DNA from: a virus
Length of the DNA stretch: 30,973 nt
Virus record (IMG/VR): IMGVR_UViG_3300046830_000003
Coordinates: 1-30,973 of that record
Reading direction: 5' to 3' (one strand)
Positions 1 to 7,595 of the stretch are shown one piece after another (position 1 is the stretch's first letter; each line of letters opens with the position of its first letter). The position numbers were made by a program, and so were the translations under genes. The notes under the pieces were generated by a model, which worked only from the letters and a program-made list of their open reading frames with translations, did not search any database and was not told the origin of the DNA.

Positions 1-335
1 TTCGATCAGGCAACGCAGGCTCTTCAGTAATTACTGTATTTGAGCCTTCTCATGGGCGCAGCACATCAAATATTGTTATTTTTCGTAAAACACAGGCATT
101 TGACGGTTTTACAAAAACTGTTTTAGAACAAGCTGCGGGATACACGATTACTGTTGTTGATGCTGACTCATATACATTTACTGTTACTGGGGAAACAGCA
201 ACAATTGGCGGTCAGCAAGGAGGCGGTGCGAACATAACTGCTGAAAAAAGCGCCGCTTCAGGGGCAACGGCACCAACATTTGATGAAACAAGTGTTACAC
301 TTGATGCAACAAACAAAACTTTTGACGAGGCTTAA
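1..335 (+). CDS. Virion structural protein, 3' part only
   Basis: An open frame entering from the left edge (first full codon at position 3) ends at a TAA immediately before the next ATG. About 110 residues are visible. They are rich in Thr, Val, Ala and Gly, as expected of beta-structured phage surface proteins. The stretch FEPSHGRSTSNIVIF followed by YTITVVDADSYTFTV resembles a beta-sandwich module also present in the nozzle protein at 12407-14581 (THTNHGAVSGDFVTF, then YSINQV and SSYEIT). A Gly-rich GGQQGGGANI segment and a low-complexity tail follow. I infer a tail or virion structural protein. The N-terminus, and so the exact family, is outside the window. Confidence 0.6.
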   Translation, partial: RSGNAGSSVITVFEPSHGRSTSNIVIFRKTQAFDGFTKTVLEQAAGYTITVVDADSYTFTVTGETATIGGQQGGGANITAEKSAASGATAPTFDETSVTLDATNKTFDEA

Positions 336-986
336 ATGGCAAAGCAAGCAGTAGGAATTGGATCGTCAGCTAATGATGGCACGGGTGATACTCTTCGTGT
401 AGGCGCTGATAAAATAAACGACAATTTTGATGAAATTTATGCTGCGTTAGGTAACGGAACAACGCTTACGGATATTATTGATACAAATGGCGTTCTTGAC
501 GTTAGCCAAGGCGCTAACAAGATTGTTTTTTACTATGGAGCTTTAACCGACCTGCCCAGCGCATCAACGTATCATGGAGCGATTGCTCATGTTCATGCGA
601 CTGGAGGAATGTACTTTGCTCACGGCGGAGCTTGGGTGCGTTTAAATGATGAAGCAAGTGGCCCTGTAACCAAATACACCGCTGGTGTGAACGGTTCTTC
701 TGCGTACACATTTACTGGTCCCGGGGCAACTTCAGGCAATAATCCAAACTTTACCTTCTACAAGGGTCACACATATCTGATTGATAATACAGCTAATGTA
801 TCAAGTCATCCTTTGCAAATCAGAACATCTAATGGTGGGTCTGCTTTTACAGCGGGGGTAACAGATAACTACAATTCTACCACTGGATTAACCCAGTTTA
901 TCGTTCCACATGAGCCAAGCGATACATCTTTGGTATATCAATGCACTAATCATAGTAGTATGGTTGGGAATATAACAATAGTATAG
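336..986 (+). CDS. Fibre-like virion protein with C-terminal cupredoxin-like domain
   Basis: 216 residues. Residues 1-40 (GTGDTLRVGADKINDNFDEI) match the N-terminal anchor common in phage fibre proteins. Residues about 68-105 form a central phage fibre segment (ALTDLPSASTYHG, AHGGAWVRL). Residues about 113-216 look like a cupredoxin beta-barrel: the segment begins YTFTGPG, has SSHPLQI (H158) in the middle, and ends VYQCTNHSSMVGNI. H158, C203, H206 and M209 could supply the full His-Cys-His-Met set of a type-1 copper site, with C-x2-H-x2-M spacing at the end. Copper binding is inference; the fold may simply be reused as a virion decoration. The ATG directly follows the upstream stop, with a weak GAGG ribosome-binding site. 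Confidence 0.7.
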   Translation: MAKQAVGIGSSANDGTGDTLRVGADKINDNFDEIYAALGNGTTLTDIIDTNGVLDVSQGANKIVFYYGALTDLPSASTYHGAIAHVHATGGMYFAHGGAWVRLNDEASGPVTKYTAGVNGSSAYTFTGPGATSGNNPNFTFYKGHTYLIDNTANVSSHPLQIRTSNGGSAFTAGVTDNYNSTTGLTQFIVPHEPSDTSLVYQCTNHSSMVGNITIV

Positions 987-998
987 TGAGCAAGTGAC

Positions 999-1646
999 AT
1001 GTCATTTACATACACAGAGCTACAAGACGCAATTAAAAACTTTACAGAGAATGAAGAGACTTCTTTTGTAAACAGTTTGCCTGTGTTTATTAGAAGCGCA
1101 GAAGACCGTATTTTAACAGTTGTCGATCTTGAGCTATTCCGTAAAAATGCTACATCTCAGCTTACAATTAATGACCCGTATTTAAACGTGCCTAACGATT
1201 ATTTAGCGCCGTTTTCCTTGCAGATAACTACAGCTAATTACAAGAATTTTTTAGAATTAAAAGACGTTAACTTTTTGCAAGAATATTACAACACATTAAG
1301 TGCCACAGCCGTACCAAAGTATTACGGCATTTTTGACGTAGACAATTTTATTTTAAGCCCAACGCCTAATATAGCATACGATGTCGAGCTTCATTATTAT
1401 TACAAGCCGACAAGTATAACGGCTGGTGCAGGCACAGGCACTAGCTGGCTCAGTACCAATGCTCCTAATGCCCTTCTTTACGGTTCGCTTGTAGAAGCGT
1501 ATACTTATATGAAAGGCGAAGCAGATATGATGCAGTTATATGAGCAAAGGTTCATACAGGAAATACAACGCTTGAAGGATTTGGCTGAAGCTAGAGAGAA
1601 TAGTGATGCCTACAGGAGAGGTCTACCTGATAGGCCACGCACTTAA
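999..1646 (+). CDS. Head-tail adaptor (SU10/P22 gp4-like)
   Basis: 215 residues. The N-terminus (YTELQDAIKNFTENEE, then FIRSAEDRIL and a hydrophobic/aromatic helix) and the Tyr-rich middle (VELHYYYKPTSIT) are typical of the podovirus adaptor family. The C-terminal helix (YEQRFIQEIQRLKDLAEAREN) is strongly alpha-helical and ends in a basic Arg-rich tail. In SU10 and P22 such proteins form the ring joining the portal to the tail nozzle. The assignment rests on recognising this sequence pattern; I cannot run a profile search. The spacer before the ATG has only a weak GAGCAAG ribosome-binding site. Its presence supports a short-tailed virion and suggests that portal and capsid genes lie left of the window. 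Confidence 0.7.
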   Translation: MSFTYTELQDAIKNFTENEETSFVNSLPVFIRSAEDRILTVVDLELFRKNATSQLTINDPYLNVPNDYLAPFSLQITTANYKNFLELKDVNFLQEYYNTLSATAVPKYYGIFDVDNFILSPTPNIAYDVELHYYYKPTSITAGAGTGTSWLSTNAPNALLYGSLVEAYTYMKGEADMMQLYEQRFIQEIQRLKDLAEARENSDAYRRGLPDRPRT

Positions 1647-1661
1647 ACAGGAGTAAGAACG

Positions 1662-2714
1662 ATGGCAACATCAAACGCAGCAACCAATTACCTAGAGAGA
1701 AGGGTTCTTGACTTCATATTTAAGAACAACTCGCTCTCTTTTGCTACGCCAAATAACGATATTTATGTTGGCCTAGCAACTGCCGTGACAAACGCGGAGG
1801 CTGGAAATGTTACAGAAGTACAGGTAGACACAGACGATGCCAACTATACAAGGCAGCAAGTCACCGCAGCAAACTGGAAACAGTCAACAACAACCGTAGC
1901 GGTTGCTCTGACAAACAGTGCAACAGAAGTCATACTGACAGACGCAGAAGCGTTCCCGTCCTCTGGCGCTGTTGTTATTAACGATGAAATCATCACCTAC
2001 ACTGGTAAAGATGGCACAGCTACCGCAAACACAAACGGAGCGGTTAGTTCATCAGCCAACGTAGCGGTCGATGGAAACAGCGGCACTATTACTGTTGGTA
2101 TGGTTGTCACTGGTACAGGCATATCTGGCACAGTCAGAGTGGCTACTGTTACAAACCAAAACAACATTGTTTTGAGTTCAGCAGTTTCCATTAGTGATAA
2201 TGTGGCGCTAAACTTTGACGGCACAAACACTCTTACAGGTGGTACACGAGGAACATCCAGCACAACTGCCGCCGCGCACAGCGCAGCAGACGTTGTTGTT
2301 TGTGATACTCAACGAGTGATCAACGACAACAATGTTGAGTACGCCGCCGCCGCTGGAACAGCCTCTACTTACACGGTTACTACAGCCTTTATCGCGGACA
2401 AGAACATTGCTACGGCAACTGTCAACGGCGCAGTTAGCTCATCAGTCAATGTGACGGTTGATGCAAACAACGGAACAATTGTTGTAGGCGATGTAGTTAC
2501 AGGAACTGGCATCAGCGGGGTCGTGCGAGTAGCCACAGTAAATAGCCAGACCAGTATTGCTCTGGATACTGCCGTGTCAATCTCGGACAATGTGCTACTA
2601 ACCTTTGATGGCTCAAACATTCTGTTTGTTGGTACATTGGACGCAAGTAAGACAATAGCAGTTGGCGATATATTCCGTATTAACGCAGGGAACTTGTCAA
2701 TCGAGTTGAAGTAA
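1662..2714 (+). CDS. Beta-rich virion protein with duplicated inserted domain
   Basis: 350 residues, with a strong ribosome-binding site (AGGAG) ahead of the ATG. The N-terminus (YLERRVLDFIFKN, then IYVGLATAV) and C-terminus (ILFVGTLDASKTIAVGDIFR, then AGNLSIEL) look like the two halves of one phage family that usually reads 'YVALHTADP ... GTLDASK.I..GD'. Between them is an 'ND-E-I-TYTG ... TRGTSSTTAAAH' module (residues about 87-213), also present in the nozzle protein at 12407. A roughly 70-residue beta unit occurs twice, at residues 120-189 and 250-319, exactly 130 residues apart and alignable without gaps. The first copy interrupts the TYTG/TRG module; the second sits before the C-terminal half. 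Probably an exposed decoration or tail protein. The stop overlaps the next start (TAATG). Confidence 0.6.
   Translation: MATSNAATNYLERRVLDFIFKNNSLSFATPNNDIYVGLATAVTNAEAGNVTEVQVDTDDANYTRQQVTAANWKQSTTTVAVALTNSATEVILTDAEAFPSSGAVVINDEIITYTGKDGTATANTNGAVSSSANVAVDGNSGTITVGMVVTGTGISGTVRVATVTNQNNIVLSSAVSISDNVALNFDGTNTLTGGTRGTSSTTAAAHSAADVVVCDTQRVINDNNVEYAAAAGTASTYTVTTAFIADKNIATATVNGAVSSSVNVTVDANNGTIVVGDVVTGTGISGVVRVATVNSQTSIALDTAVSISDNVLLTFDGSNILFVGTLDASKTIAVGDIFRINAGNLSIELK
2019..2228 (+). repeat. Intragenic duplicated domain, copy 1
   Basis: Encodes residues 120-189 of the protein at 1662-2714, with NGAVSSS, GTIT, VVTGTGISG, VRVATV and AVSISDN as landmarks. It aligns without gaps with copy 2 (2409-2618). 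Confidence 0.85.
2409..2618 (+). repeat. Intragenic duplicated domain, copy 2
   Basis: Encodes residues 250-319 of the same protein. It shares NGAVSSS, GTI, VVTGTGISG, VRVATV and AVSISDN with copy 1 but is well diverged at the DNA level, so the duplication is not recent. Confidence 0.85.
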
Positions 2715-3085
2715 TGACCCTTGTACTTAAAGATCGTGTCAAAGAGACAACCACAACCACAGGCACTGGCACATATACATTAGCTGGTGCTTTGACTGGT
2801 TTTGAGCCTTTTAGTCAGGTGGGTGATGGTAACACAACCTATTACACCTGCACTGATGGCACTGATTTTGAGACAGGCATTGGGACTTTTACCTTATCCG
2901 GGACAACTCTTGCTCGTACCACTATATTGCAGTCCAGTAACTCAGATAATGCTGTTAGTTGGTCATCTGGCACTAGAACAATATTTTGCACATTGCCTGC
3001 GCAGAAAATGATATTTAATGATGCAACTGGCGGTGCAGTAAATTTAACAGATAACTCGCTGGCATTTGCAATAGCGTTAGGATAG
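2714..3085 (+). CDS. Small virion/tail-fibre-associated protein
   Basis: 123 residues, starting in a TAATG overlap with the preceding gene. The pattern LKDRVKETTTTTGTGTYTL, then GFEPFSQVGDGNTTYYTC, FETGIGTFT, LARTTILQSSNSDNAVSWSSG and LPAQKMIF is a recognisable small structural family found in many phage tail regions (DRV-E-T-GTG ... YY ... E-G-GT ... R-T-L-SSN). Its biochemical role is not known to me. No membrane segment, signal peptide or catalytic motif is visible. Position between the adaptor and the fibre array suggests a virion component. Confidence 0.6.
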   Translation: MTLVLKDRVKETTTTTGTGTYTLAGALTGFEPFSQVGDGNTTYYTCTDGTDFETGIGTFTLSGTTLARTTILQSSNSDNAVSWSSGTRTIFCTLPAQKMIFNDATGGAVNLTDNSLAFAIALG

Positions 3086-3089
3086 GAAA

Positions 3090-3425
3090 ATGGCAAACGC
3101 ATTTAAAACATTCACGGCGCAAAACATTGATACGTCATCAGGCAAAGCGACCCTGTACACTTGCCCCGCCAATACAGAAACTACAATCATTGGCCTCAAC
3201 ATTGCTAACATATTGACAGTCTCAATTACGGTTACAGTCGAGCTACTGGATGGTGGAAGCACTATTACTCATGTAGTTAAAGATGCAATTGTGCCTGTTG
3301 GATCATCTCTGGTGGCAGTCGGAGGACCTCAGAAAATTGTTATGAATGCTACTGACATATTAAAAGTTTATGGGTCACAGGCTAACTGCTGTGACGCAGT
3401 TCTGAGTGTACTGGAGATTACATAA
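3090..3425 (+). CDS. Small beta-rich virion protein
   Basis: 111 residues, with an AGGA ribosome-binding site just before the ATG. The sequence LYTCPANTETTIIGLNIAN, then alternating hydrophobic strands, IVPVGSSLVAVGG and VMNATDILKVYGSQA, follows a small phage structural pattern ('LYTVPA-T ... N ... V.IP.G.SL ... GD.L.V'). It contains two adjacent Cys (NCCD) near the C-terminus, probably incidental. The stop overlaps the ATG of the next fibre gene (TAATG), suggesting translational coupling. Function is not established; I infer a tail or capsid accessory protein from the fold pattern and context. Confidence 0.55.
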   Translation: MANAFKTFTAQNIDTSSGKATLYTCPANTETTIIGLNIANILTVSITVTVELLDGGSTITHVVKDAIVPVGSSLVAVGGPQKIVMNATDILKVYGSQANCCDAVLSVLEIT

Positions 3426-4369
3426 TGGCACTCGGCACTATTGGCACTAACCAGATTGCAAGCGAAGCAGTCACTGTACCGAAGGTGGCTGACCAAGTTC
3501 TGTCTAGCAGAAATCTCATAATTAACGGCTCTATGGATATAGCGCAACGCGGAAGCAGCCATACAACAGAAGGTTACGGTTCTTTAGATAGATATTATCT
3601 CGCACTTTCTGGTGCATCAGGAGTAACAATGTCACAGCAAGCATTTTCAACTGCTGACAGAAACTCTCTTGGATTTGAAAAATACCTAAAACTAGCAGTA
3701 ACAACTGCAAATAATAACTGTGGTGTTTATCAATACATTGAAGCGTCAAATGCTGTAAGTTTAATTGGTAACAAAGCTACACTCAGTTTTTACGCAAAAG
3801 GAACTAATCCCGCTGGTGGCAGTTTTACAATGCAACCCGCGTGGTATAATAAATCTAGTGGTGGTGGTGATAATGCAGTTGCTCAGTCTCTTACTGTAAC
3901 TTCATCGTGGGTCAAATACAGCTTTACGTTTGATATTCCAGCCCCTGCCAATACTGTTATAGATAACAATGCATATCTTTCACATTCGTTTGCTCAACCT
4001 TCTGGAGACACTAGCACAACTGCGTGGGAGTTAAATTTGGCTGGGTTGCAATTTGAACTAGGCGACACAGCCACGCCGTTTGAACACCGCAGCTTTGGTG
4101 ATGAGTTGGCTAGGTGTCAGAGGTATTATTGGCAATTTACTGCTAACAATCCTTTATACGCTTTTCAATACCATGATAGTTATAAATACGCAATTCGCCC
4201 ACATCCGGTTCAAATGAGAGCATCACCAACCATAACGGTTGCTTATACTGGTGGTTCTATGACGCAATACCAAGTTGATAATTATCATTGGAAAGCCTAC
4301 ATAGCTTCTGGCACTTCAGACACCACTTCTCGTTATGTAAACAGCCTTAAAGCGGATGCGGAGTTATAA
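3425..4369 (+). CDS. Tail fibre with carbohydrate-binding-like domain, copy A
   Basis: 314 residues. After a short N-terminal anchor (residues 1-28), NLIINGSMDIAQRG (30-43) opens a beta-sandwich domain typical of phage fibre proteins with carbohydrate-binding-module folds. It ends with WELNLAGLQFELGDTATPFE, then SFGDELARCQRYY (residues about 201-235). The remainder to residue 314 is a distal domain ending in DAEL. The gene is a paralogue of 9020-10072, which has the same landmarks and the same DAEL terminus, and each is followed by a related small gene. Likely role: receptor binding to a surface glycan. This is inferred from the family; no ligand can be read from sequence. Confidence 0.7.
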   Translation: MALGTIGTNQIASEAVTVPKVADQVLSSRNLIINGSMDIAQRGSSHTTEGYGSLDRYYLALSGASGVTMSQQAFSTADRNSLGFEKYLKLAVTTANNNCGVYQYIEASNAVSLIGNKATLSFYAKGTNPAGGSFTMQPAWYNKSSGGGDNAVAQSLTVTSSWVKYSFTFDIPAPANTVIDNNAYLSHSFAQPSGDTSTTAWELNLAGLQFELGDTATPFEHRSFGDELARCQRYYWQFTANNPLYAFQYHDSYKYAIRPHPVQMRASPTITVAYTGGSMTQYQVDNYHWKAYIASGTSDTTSRYVNSLKADAEL

Positions 4370-4380
4370 ATGAATATTAC
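4355..4380 (+). repeat. 26-bp junction identical to 10058-10083
   Basis: Covers the last codons of fibre A, its TAA stop and the first codons (MNIT) of the following small gene. It matches 10058-10083 base for base, while sequence on both sides diverges. Confidence 0.9.
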
Positions 4381-4540
4381 ATCAGCACAATACATTGCCG
4401 TAGAGGGCGTTAATGACAGCATCAAAGCCACCATTGATGGCACTGAAATGTCCGTACCCCTCGACCCAGACAACCGCCACTACGCAGAAATACAAAGGCA
4501 AGTATCTGCTGGCACTCTAACCATAGAGGATGCAGATTAA
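4370..4540 (+). CDS. Small fibre-partner protein, copy A
   Basis: 56 residues, with ATG directly after the fibre stop and TAA overlapping the next ATG. The protein begins MNITSAQYIAVEG, has a variable middle, and ends with NRHYAEIQRQV, then AGTLTIEDAD. It is clearly homologous to 10073-10246 (MNITSAKY; NRHYAEILRQV; AGELTIADAD). The family is common beside phage fibre genes. Its tight pairing with a fibre gene suggests a fibre assembly factor or chaperone, but this is inference. The conserved core is VP-x-x-x-DNRHYAEI. Confidence 0.75.
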   Translation: MNITSAQYIAVEGVNDSIKATIDGTEMSVPLDPDNRHYAEIQRQVSAGTLTIEDAD

Positions 4541-5547
4541 TGGCATATTTAGGACCACCACCATCACAGAAACTAGCAACCCCTACTAGCCAGTATTTTA
4601 GTGGGAACGGTTCTGCTACGGCCTTCACACTAAACCGTCCGGTTAATGTGGCTGAAGACCTAAACGTGTATGTGAATAACGTGGCTCAACAGCCGGGGTC
4701 TGGAAAGTCCTATACTGCCACAGGAACTACACTAACATTTGATGCAGCACCTGACGCTGGTACAAACAATGTATATGTTGTCTACCGAGGACTGTCAGAG
4801 GGGACATTGCGATTAGAGCAAGACCCTAACTCTGGTATAACAGCCACCACTGGTACGTTTACCGGCGCGTTTACATCACCCGGAATTGACGACAATGCAG
4901 ATGCTACTGCTATTACAATTGATTCGTCAGAAAGAGTAGGTATTGGTGTGACCAGCATGGTCAATAAACTGGTTTTGCCAAATGCTGCTTACTTTGCAAT
5001 GCAAGATACCAGTGCGGCTGAAAGTTTAGCGATTAGAGCCAATTCTTCCAACGCGATGGAAATTCTTACTGGCGGTGGTGTAAGGGCAACTATAGACAGC
5101 AGTGGTCGCACTACAATTCCTAATCAACCATTGTTCGTTGCAACGTCACCCATTGAGGGGACTAGTGGTGCTTTAACCGCTGACACTGATGTTCGTTATA
5201 AAAGATGGACGACTGTTTTATTTAACATAGGAAGTCACTTTAACAACGCCTCTGGTGGGGGATTTTTTACAGCCCCTGTCGCGGGTAGATATTATGTAAT
5301 GTTTAAAGCTGGTCATAAAGTAACCTACAATGCGTGGAATGGTATGTATCTTTTTAAAAATAGCACAAACCTACTGGTCTTCTGGGACCCGCCAGACTCA
5401 GCGACCAGTGGCACTTACAACTCAAACAACGCAAACATAGTCCTAGACCTTGCTGCGAATGACACTTGCGGGGTGGGTTATCACACCAACTATTCTGACC
5501 TTTCGGCTAATTCTAACAACTTCATTAGCATTGGGCTTCTGCATTAA
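4540..5547 (+). CDS. Tail fibre: SATAFTL anchor plus C1q-like tip
   Basis: 335 residues. Residues 1-85 (MAYLGPPP, then FSGNGSATAFTLNRPV, LNVYVNNVAQQPG, YVVYRG) form an N-terminal domain shared with 6332-7060 and found in many marine phage fibres. A linker with IDSSERVGIGV follows. Residues about 195-335 look C1q/TNF-like: a strand series with GGGFFTAPVAGRYYVMFKAG, MYLFKN, LDLAANDTCGVGY and the terminal FISIGLLH. A second C1q-like tip is at 8107-8616. C1q-like phage tips are trimeric receptor-binding domains. The start overlaps the preceding stop (TAATG). Confidence 0.7.
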   Translation: MAYLGPPPSQKLATPTSQYFSGNGSATAFTLNRPVNVAEDLNVYVNNVAQQPGSGKSYTATGTTLTFDAAPDAGTNNVYVVYRGLSEGTLRLEQDPNSGITATTGTFTGAFTSPGIDDNADATAITIDSSERVGIGVTSMVNKLVLPNAAYFAMQDTSAAESLAIRANSSNAMEILTGGGVRATIDSSGRTTIPNQPLFVATSPIEGTSGALTADTDVRYKRWTTVLFNIGSHFNNASGGGFFTAPVAGRYYVMFKAGHKVTYNAWNGMYLFKNSTNLLVFWDPPDSATSGTYNSNNANIVLDLAANDTCGVGYHTNYSDLSANSNNFISIGLLH

Positions 5548-5559
5548 AAGGATAAACAC

Positions 5560-5835
5560 ATGCCTTCAATCACGATAGAGTTAACAGACACTCAGTATAA
5601 GAGCTTAGAGTATGTCACTCCAACTGTTCAAGTCTGGGCTGACAATGCGCTTCATAACCGCGCTCGTCTTGGTCAGGAAGAAATCATTGCCGCACTGGTG
5701 GCTCACTGCAACGAAAACGAAATTGCTATCGCCACAGGCGGTGACGCACAAGTGACACAAGCCTTTGAGTTAGGCGTTGTTAAGACAGCAGCAAAACGAA
5801 ACGAAGAAGCAATGGCTAGTAGTTTACCGGAGTAA
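5560..5835 (+). CDS. Small fibre-region protein, probable assembly factor
   Basis: 91 residues. The pattern is ITIELTDTQYKSLEYV, then VWADNALHNRARLGQEEII, an ALVAHC helix, and a helical C-terminus. The short N-terminal strand followed by helices, with the 'W-NA---R-R-----I' core, matches small proteins that recur beside phage tail fibre genes. I recognise the pattern but not a proven function; a chaperone-like role is inferred from its position between two fibre genes. No membrane segment is seen. An AAAGGAT ribosome-binding site lies 8 bases upstream. Confidence 0.55.
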   Translation: MPSITIELTDTQYKSLEYVTPTVQVWADNALHNRARLGQEEIIAALVAHCNENEIAIATGGDAQVTQAFELGVVKTAAKRNEEAMASSLPE

Positions 5836-5839
5836 TTAG

Positions 5840-6328
5840 ATGCCCATATCTAAAATATTATCAGGCTCTTTTGCTTCCGGCGTAGGCGGGAAGGTGTTGC
5901 AAGTAAAACAAACTGTAATTACAACAGGTGCATCAATAAATAGCACTACACATGTTGATTCTGTTTTGACAGTTAACATTACACCAAGCTCAACAACCAG
6001 CAAAATTATGGTTAATGTTAATGGTTATTTTGGAATCCACTTTTGGCATGGGGGGCCGTATTGGAGATTAAGAAGAGATACAACTGTAATTAGTGGTAAT
6101 GCTACTGCGGTTTTTCCTAGAGTTCAATATGACAGCACAAGAGATGGCAATACAACTTATCCATTAGTAATGAATATTTTAGATTCGCCTTCTTCAACAT
6201 CTCAACTTACTTATACTGTTCAAGGGGCTACTTCTAATGCTAGTTATCCTATTTATTTAAATAGGCCTCACAACGATAGCACTACTAACACTCAAACAAG
6301 CATTACTGTTATGGAAATTGCAGGATAA
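5840..6328 (+). CDS. IQV-type tail fibre tip, copy 1
   Basis: 162 residues. GGKVLQVKQTVI (residues 16-27) opens a beta-strand-rich domain. It continues LTVNITPSSTTSKIMVNVN, YWRLRRDTT, a TSQLTYTVQ segment, and the terminal TSITVMEIAG. The same ordered landmarks ('G-VIQV ... TP-S-I ... L-R ... MEIA') occur in 7068-7595 and 7592-8110, so the three are paralogous tips. This is a family often seen at the distal end of marine phage fibre clusters. Host-surface binding is inferred from family and context. Confidence 0.6.
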   Translation: MPISKILSGSFASGVGGKVLQVKQTVITTGASINSTTHVDSVLTVNITPSSTTSKIMVNVNGYFGIHFWHGGPYWRLRRDTTVISGNATAVFPRVQYDSTRDGNTTYPLVMNILDSPSSTSQLTYTVQGATSNASYPIYLNRPHNDSTTNTQTSITVMEIAG

Positions 6329-6331
6329 AAA

Positions 6332-7060
6332 ATGGCATACATAGGTATAGACCCAAACGTAGGCGACATAACATTCCAGAAGTTTACTGGAACAGGGAGC
6401 GCCACTGCCTTCACTCTGTCTCAGGCTGTTGTGAGCGGTGAGGCTATTGTCGTAACCATAGGAAACGTGGTTCAGGAGCCGGGGTCTAGCGCAGCTTATA
6501 CAGCGCAGGCAAACACCCTTACATTCTCCGCAGCCCCTGCCAACGGTGACATCATTACTGTGCGCTACTTTGGTCGCGCTGTAGATCAACCAACCAGCTA
6601 TGCCATGCAGCTATTCAAGTATGTGGCTACAGCAAGTCAGACTGCATTTACTGGCGCAGACAGCACTGGCGCTATACTGGTGATTAGCGGCAATGACGTA
6701 GATGTTTACTTGAACGGTGTGCATCTGGATAGCTCAGACTTCACAGCTAGTGGTGGGGACACAATAACACTGGGAACAGGCGCAGCTTTAAACGATGAGC
6801 TAGTCATTAGAGCCTATCGCGCATTTAGCGTAACTGATACAGTGAGTAAGGCTTCTGGGGGTACGTTTGCTGGGGAGATTACCGCAACGTCCTTTCAGAC
6901 AACAAACACAATAGTTGATACGGCTGTGTTCCGCACAAACGGTCAGAGCGTTTCAGAGAACACAACAATAGGGTCAACCAAGAACGCCTTGGCGATTGGC
7001 CCTCTAACGATAGGTTCGTCAACCACGATTACGGTTAACGGCAACCTAACAATACTGTGA
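6332..7060 (+). CDS. Tail fibre with two related beta domains
   Basis: 242 residues. Residues about 14-86 (FTGTGSATAFTLSQAV, VTIGNVVQEPGSSAAYTA, ITVRYFGRA) repeat the N-terminal domain of 4540-5547. Residues about 95-168 are a second version (FKYVATASQTAFTGAD, VDVYLNGVHLDSSDFTASGG, ELVIRAYRAF). The C-terminus is a short linker with TSFQTTNTIVDTAV and repeated TIGS/TI segments, and it lacks an obvious receptor-binding tip. It could therefore be a scaffold or anchor onto which neighbouring tip proteins dock; that is inference. Confidence 0.6.
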   Translation: MAYIGIDPNVGDITFQKFTGTGSATAFTLSQAVVSGEAIVVTIGNVVQEPGSSAAYTAQANTLTFSAAPANGDIITVRYFGRAVDQPTSYAMQLFKYVATASQTAFTGADSTGAILVISGNDVDVYLNGVHLDSSDFTASGGDTITLGTGAALNDELVIRAYRAFSVTDTVSKASGGTFAGEITATSFQTTNTIVDTAVFRTNGQSVSENTTIGSTKNALAIGPLTIGSSTTITVNGNLTIL

Positions 7061-7067
7061 GGCATAG

Positions 7068-7595
7068 ATGGCTTCGATAATAAATGTAGACCAGATTAGA
7101 AATGCGGCGGGTACTAACGGTCTGACGCTAGACGCAAGCACAGGCAAGGCATCGTTTCCGAACGGGGCGACACTGCCAGCGGGTAGTGTGATTCAGGTCA
7201 CACCTCTGTCAACTTCGACCTCAAACGACAACTATCAGTCAAACTCTTTTGTTAATCTAACGGGCTTGTCTGTGACTATGACACCTCTTTCCGCATCTTC
7301 AGACATCTATGTGATTTACAGCTTTATAAACTATCATCTACAAGCCGGTGGTGGCGGGATTCAAGTTATGCAAGATGGTTCTGCTGTGGCAAACCAAGGA
7401 AGTAATCCATCTTATGAAAATTACTTAGGTAGCAGTGACCTCTATTCAAGATTACATAAAACAGTTCTAGTCCCAGCCGGAAACACAAGCTCAAGAACAT
7501 ACAGCTTGCAAATCCGTACTTACTCAACGGTTACGGTACAAGCGAACCCCGGAGGAGCGCAATCATTTATGTATGCTTTGGAGGTTGCGCGATGA
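7068..7595 (+). CDS. IQV-type tail fibre tip, copy 2
   Basis: 175 residues. The N-terminal leader (ASIINVDQIRNAAGTNGLTL, then DASTGKASFPNGA) resembles those of 7592 and 8107. PAGSVIQVTPL then starts an IQV tip domain, with LSVTMTPLSASSDIYVIYSF, a middle RLHKTVLVPAG and the terminal FMYALEVAR. The stop overlaps the next ATG (ATGA), which suggests coupled translation of two tip variants. Receptor binding is inferred from similarity to the adjacent tip genes. Confidence 0.6.
   Translation: MASIINVDQIRNAAGTNGLTLDASTGKASFPNGATLPAGSVIQVTPLSTSTSNDNYQSNSFVNLTGLSVTMTPLSASSDIYVIYSFINYHLQAGGGGIQVMQDGSAVANQGSNPSYENYLGSSDLYSRLHKTVLVPAGNTSSRTYSLQIRTYSTVTVQANPGGAQSFMYALEVAR

Noticed and set aside
1997-2620. 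Two long open frames on the minus strand (1997-2263 and 2369-2620)
   Set aside because: They resemble each other only because they are antisense to the duplicated units of the real plus-strand gene. They are Val/Thr-rich shadow translations without ribosome-binding sites.
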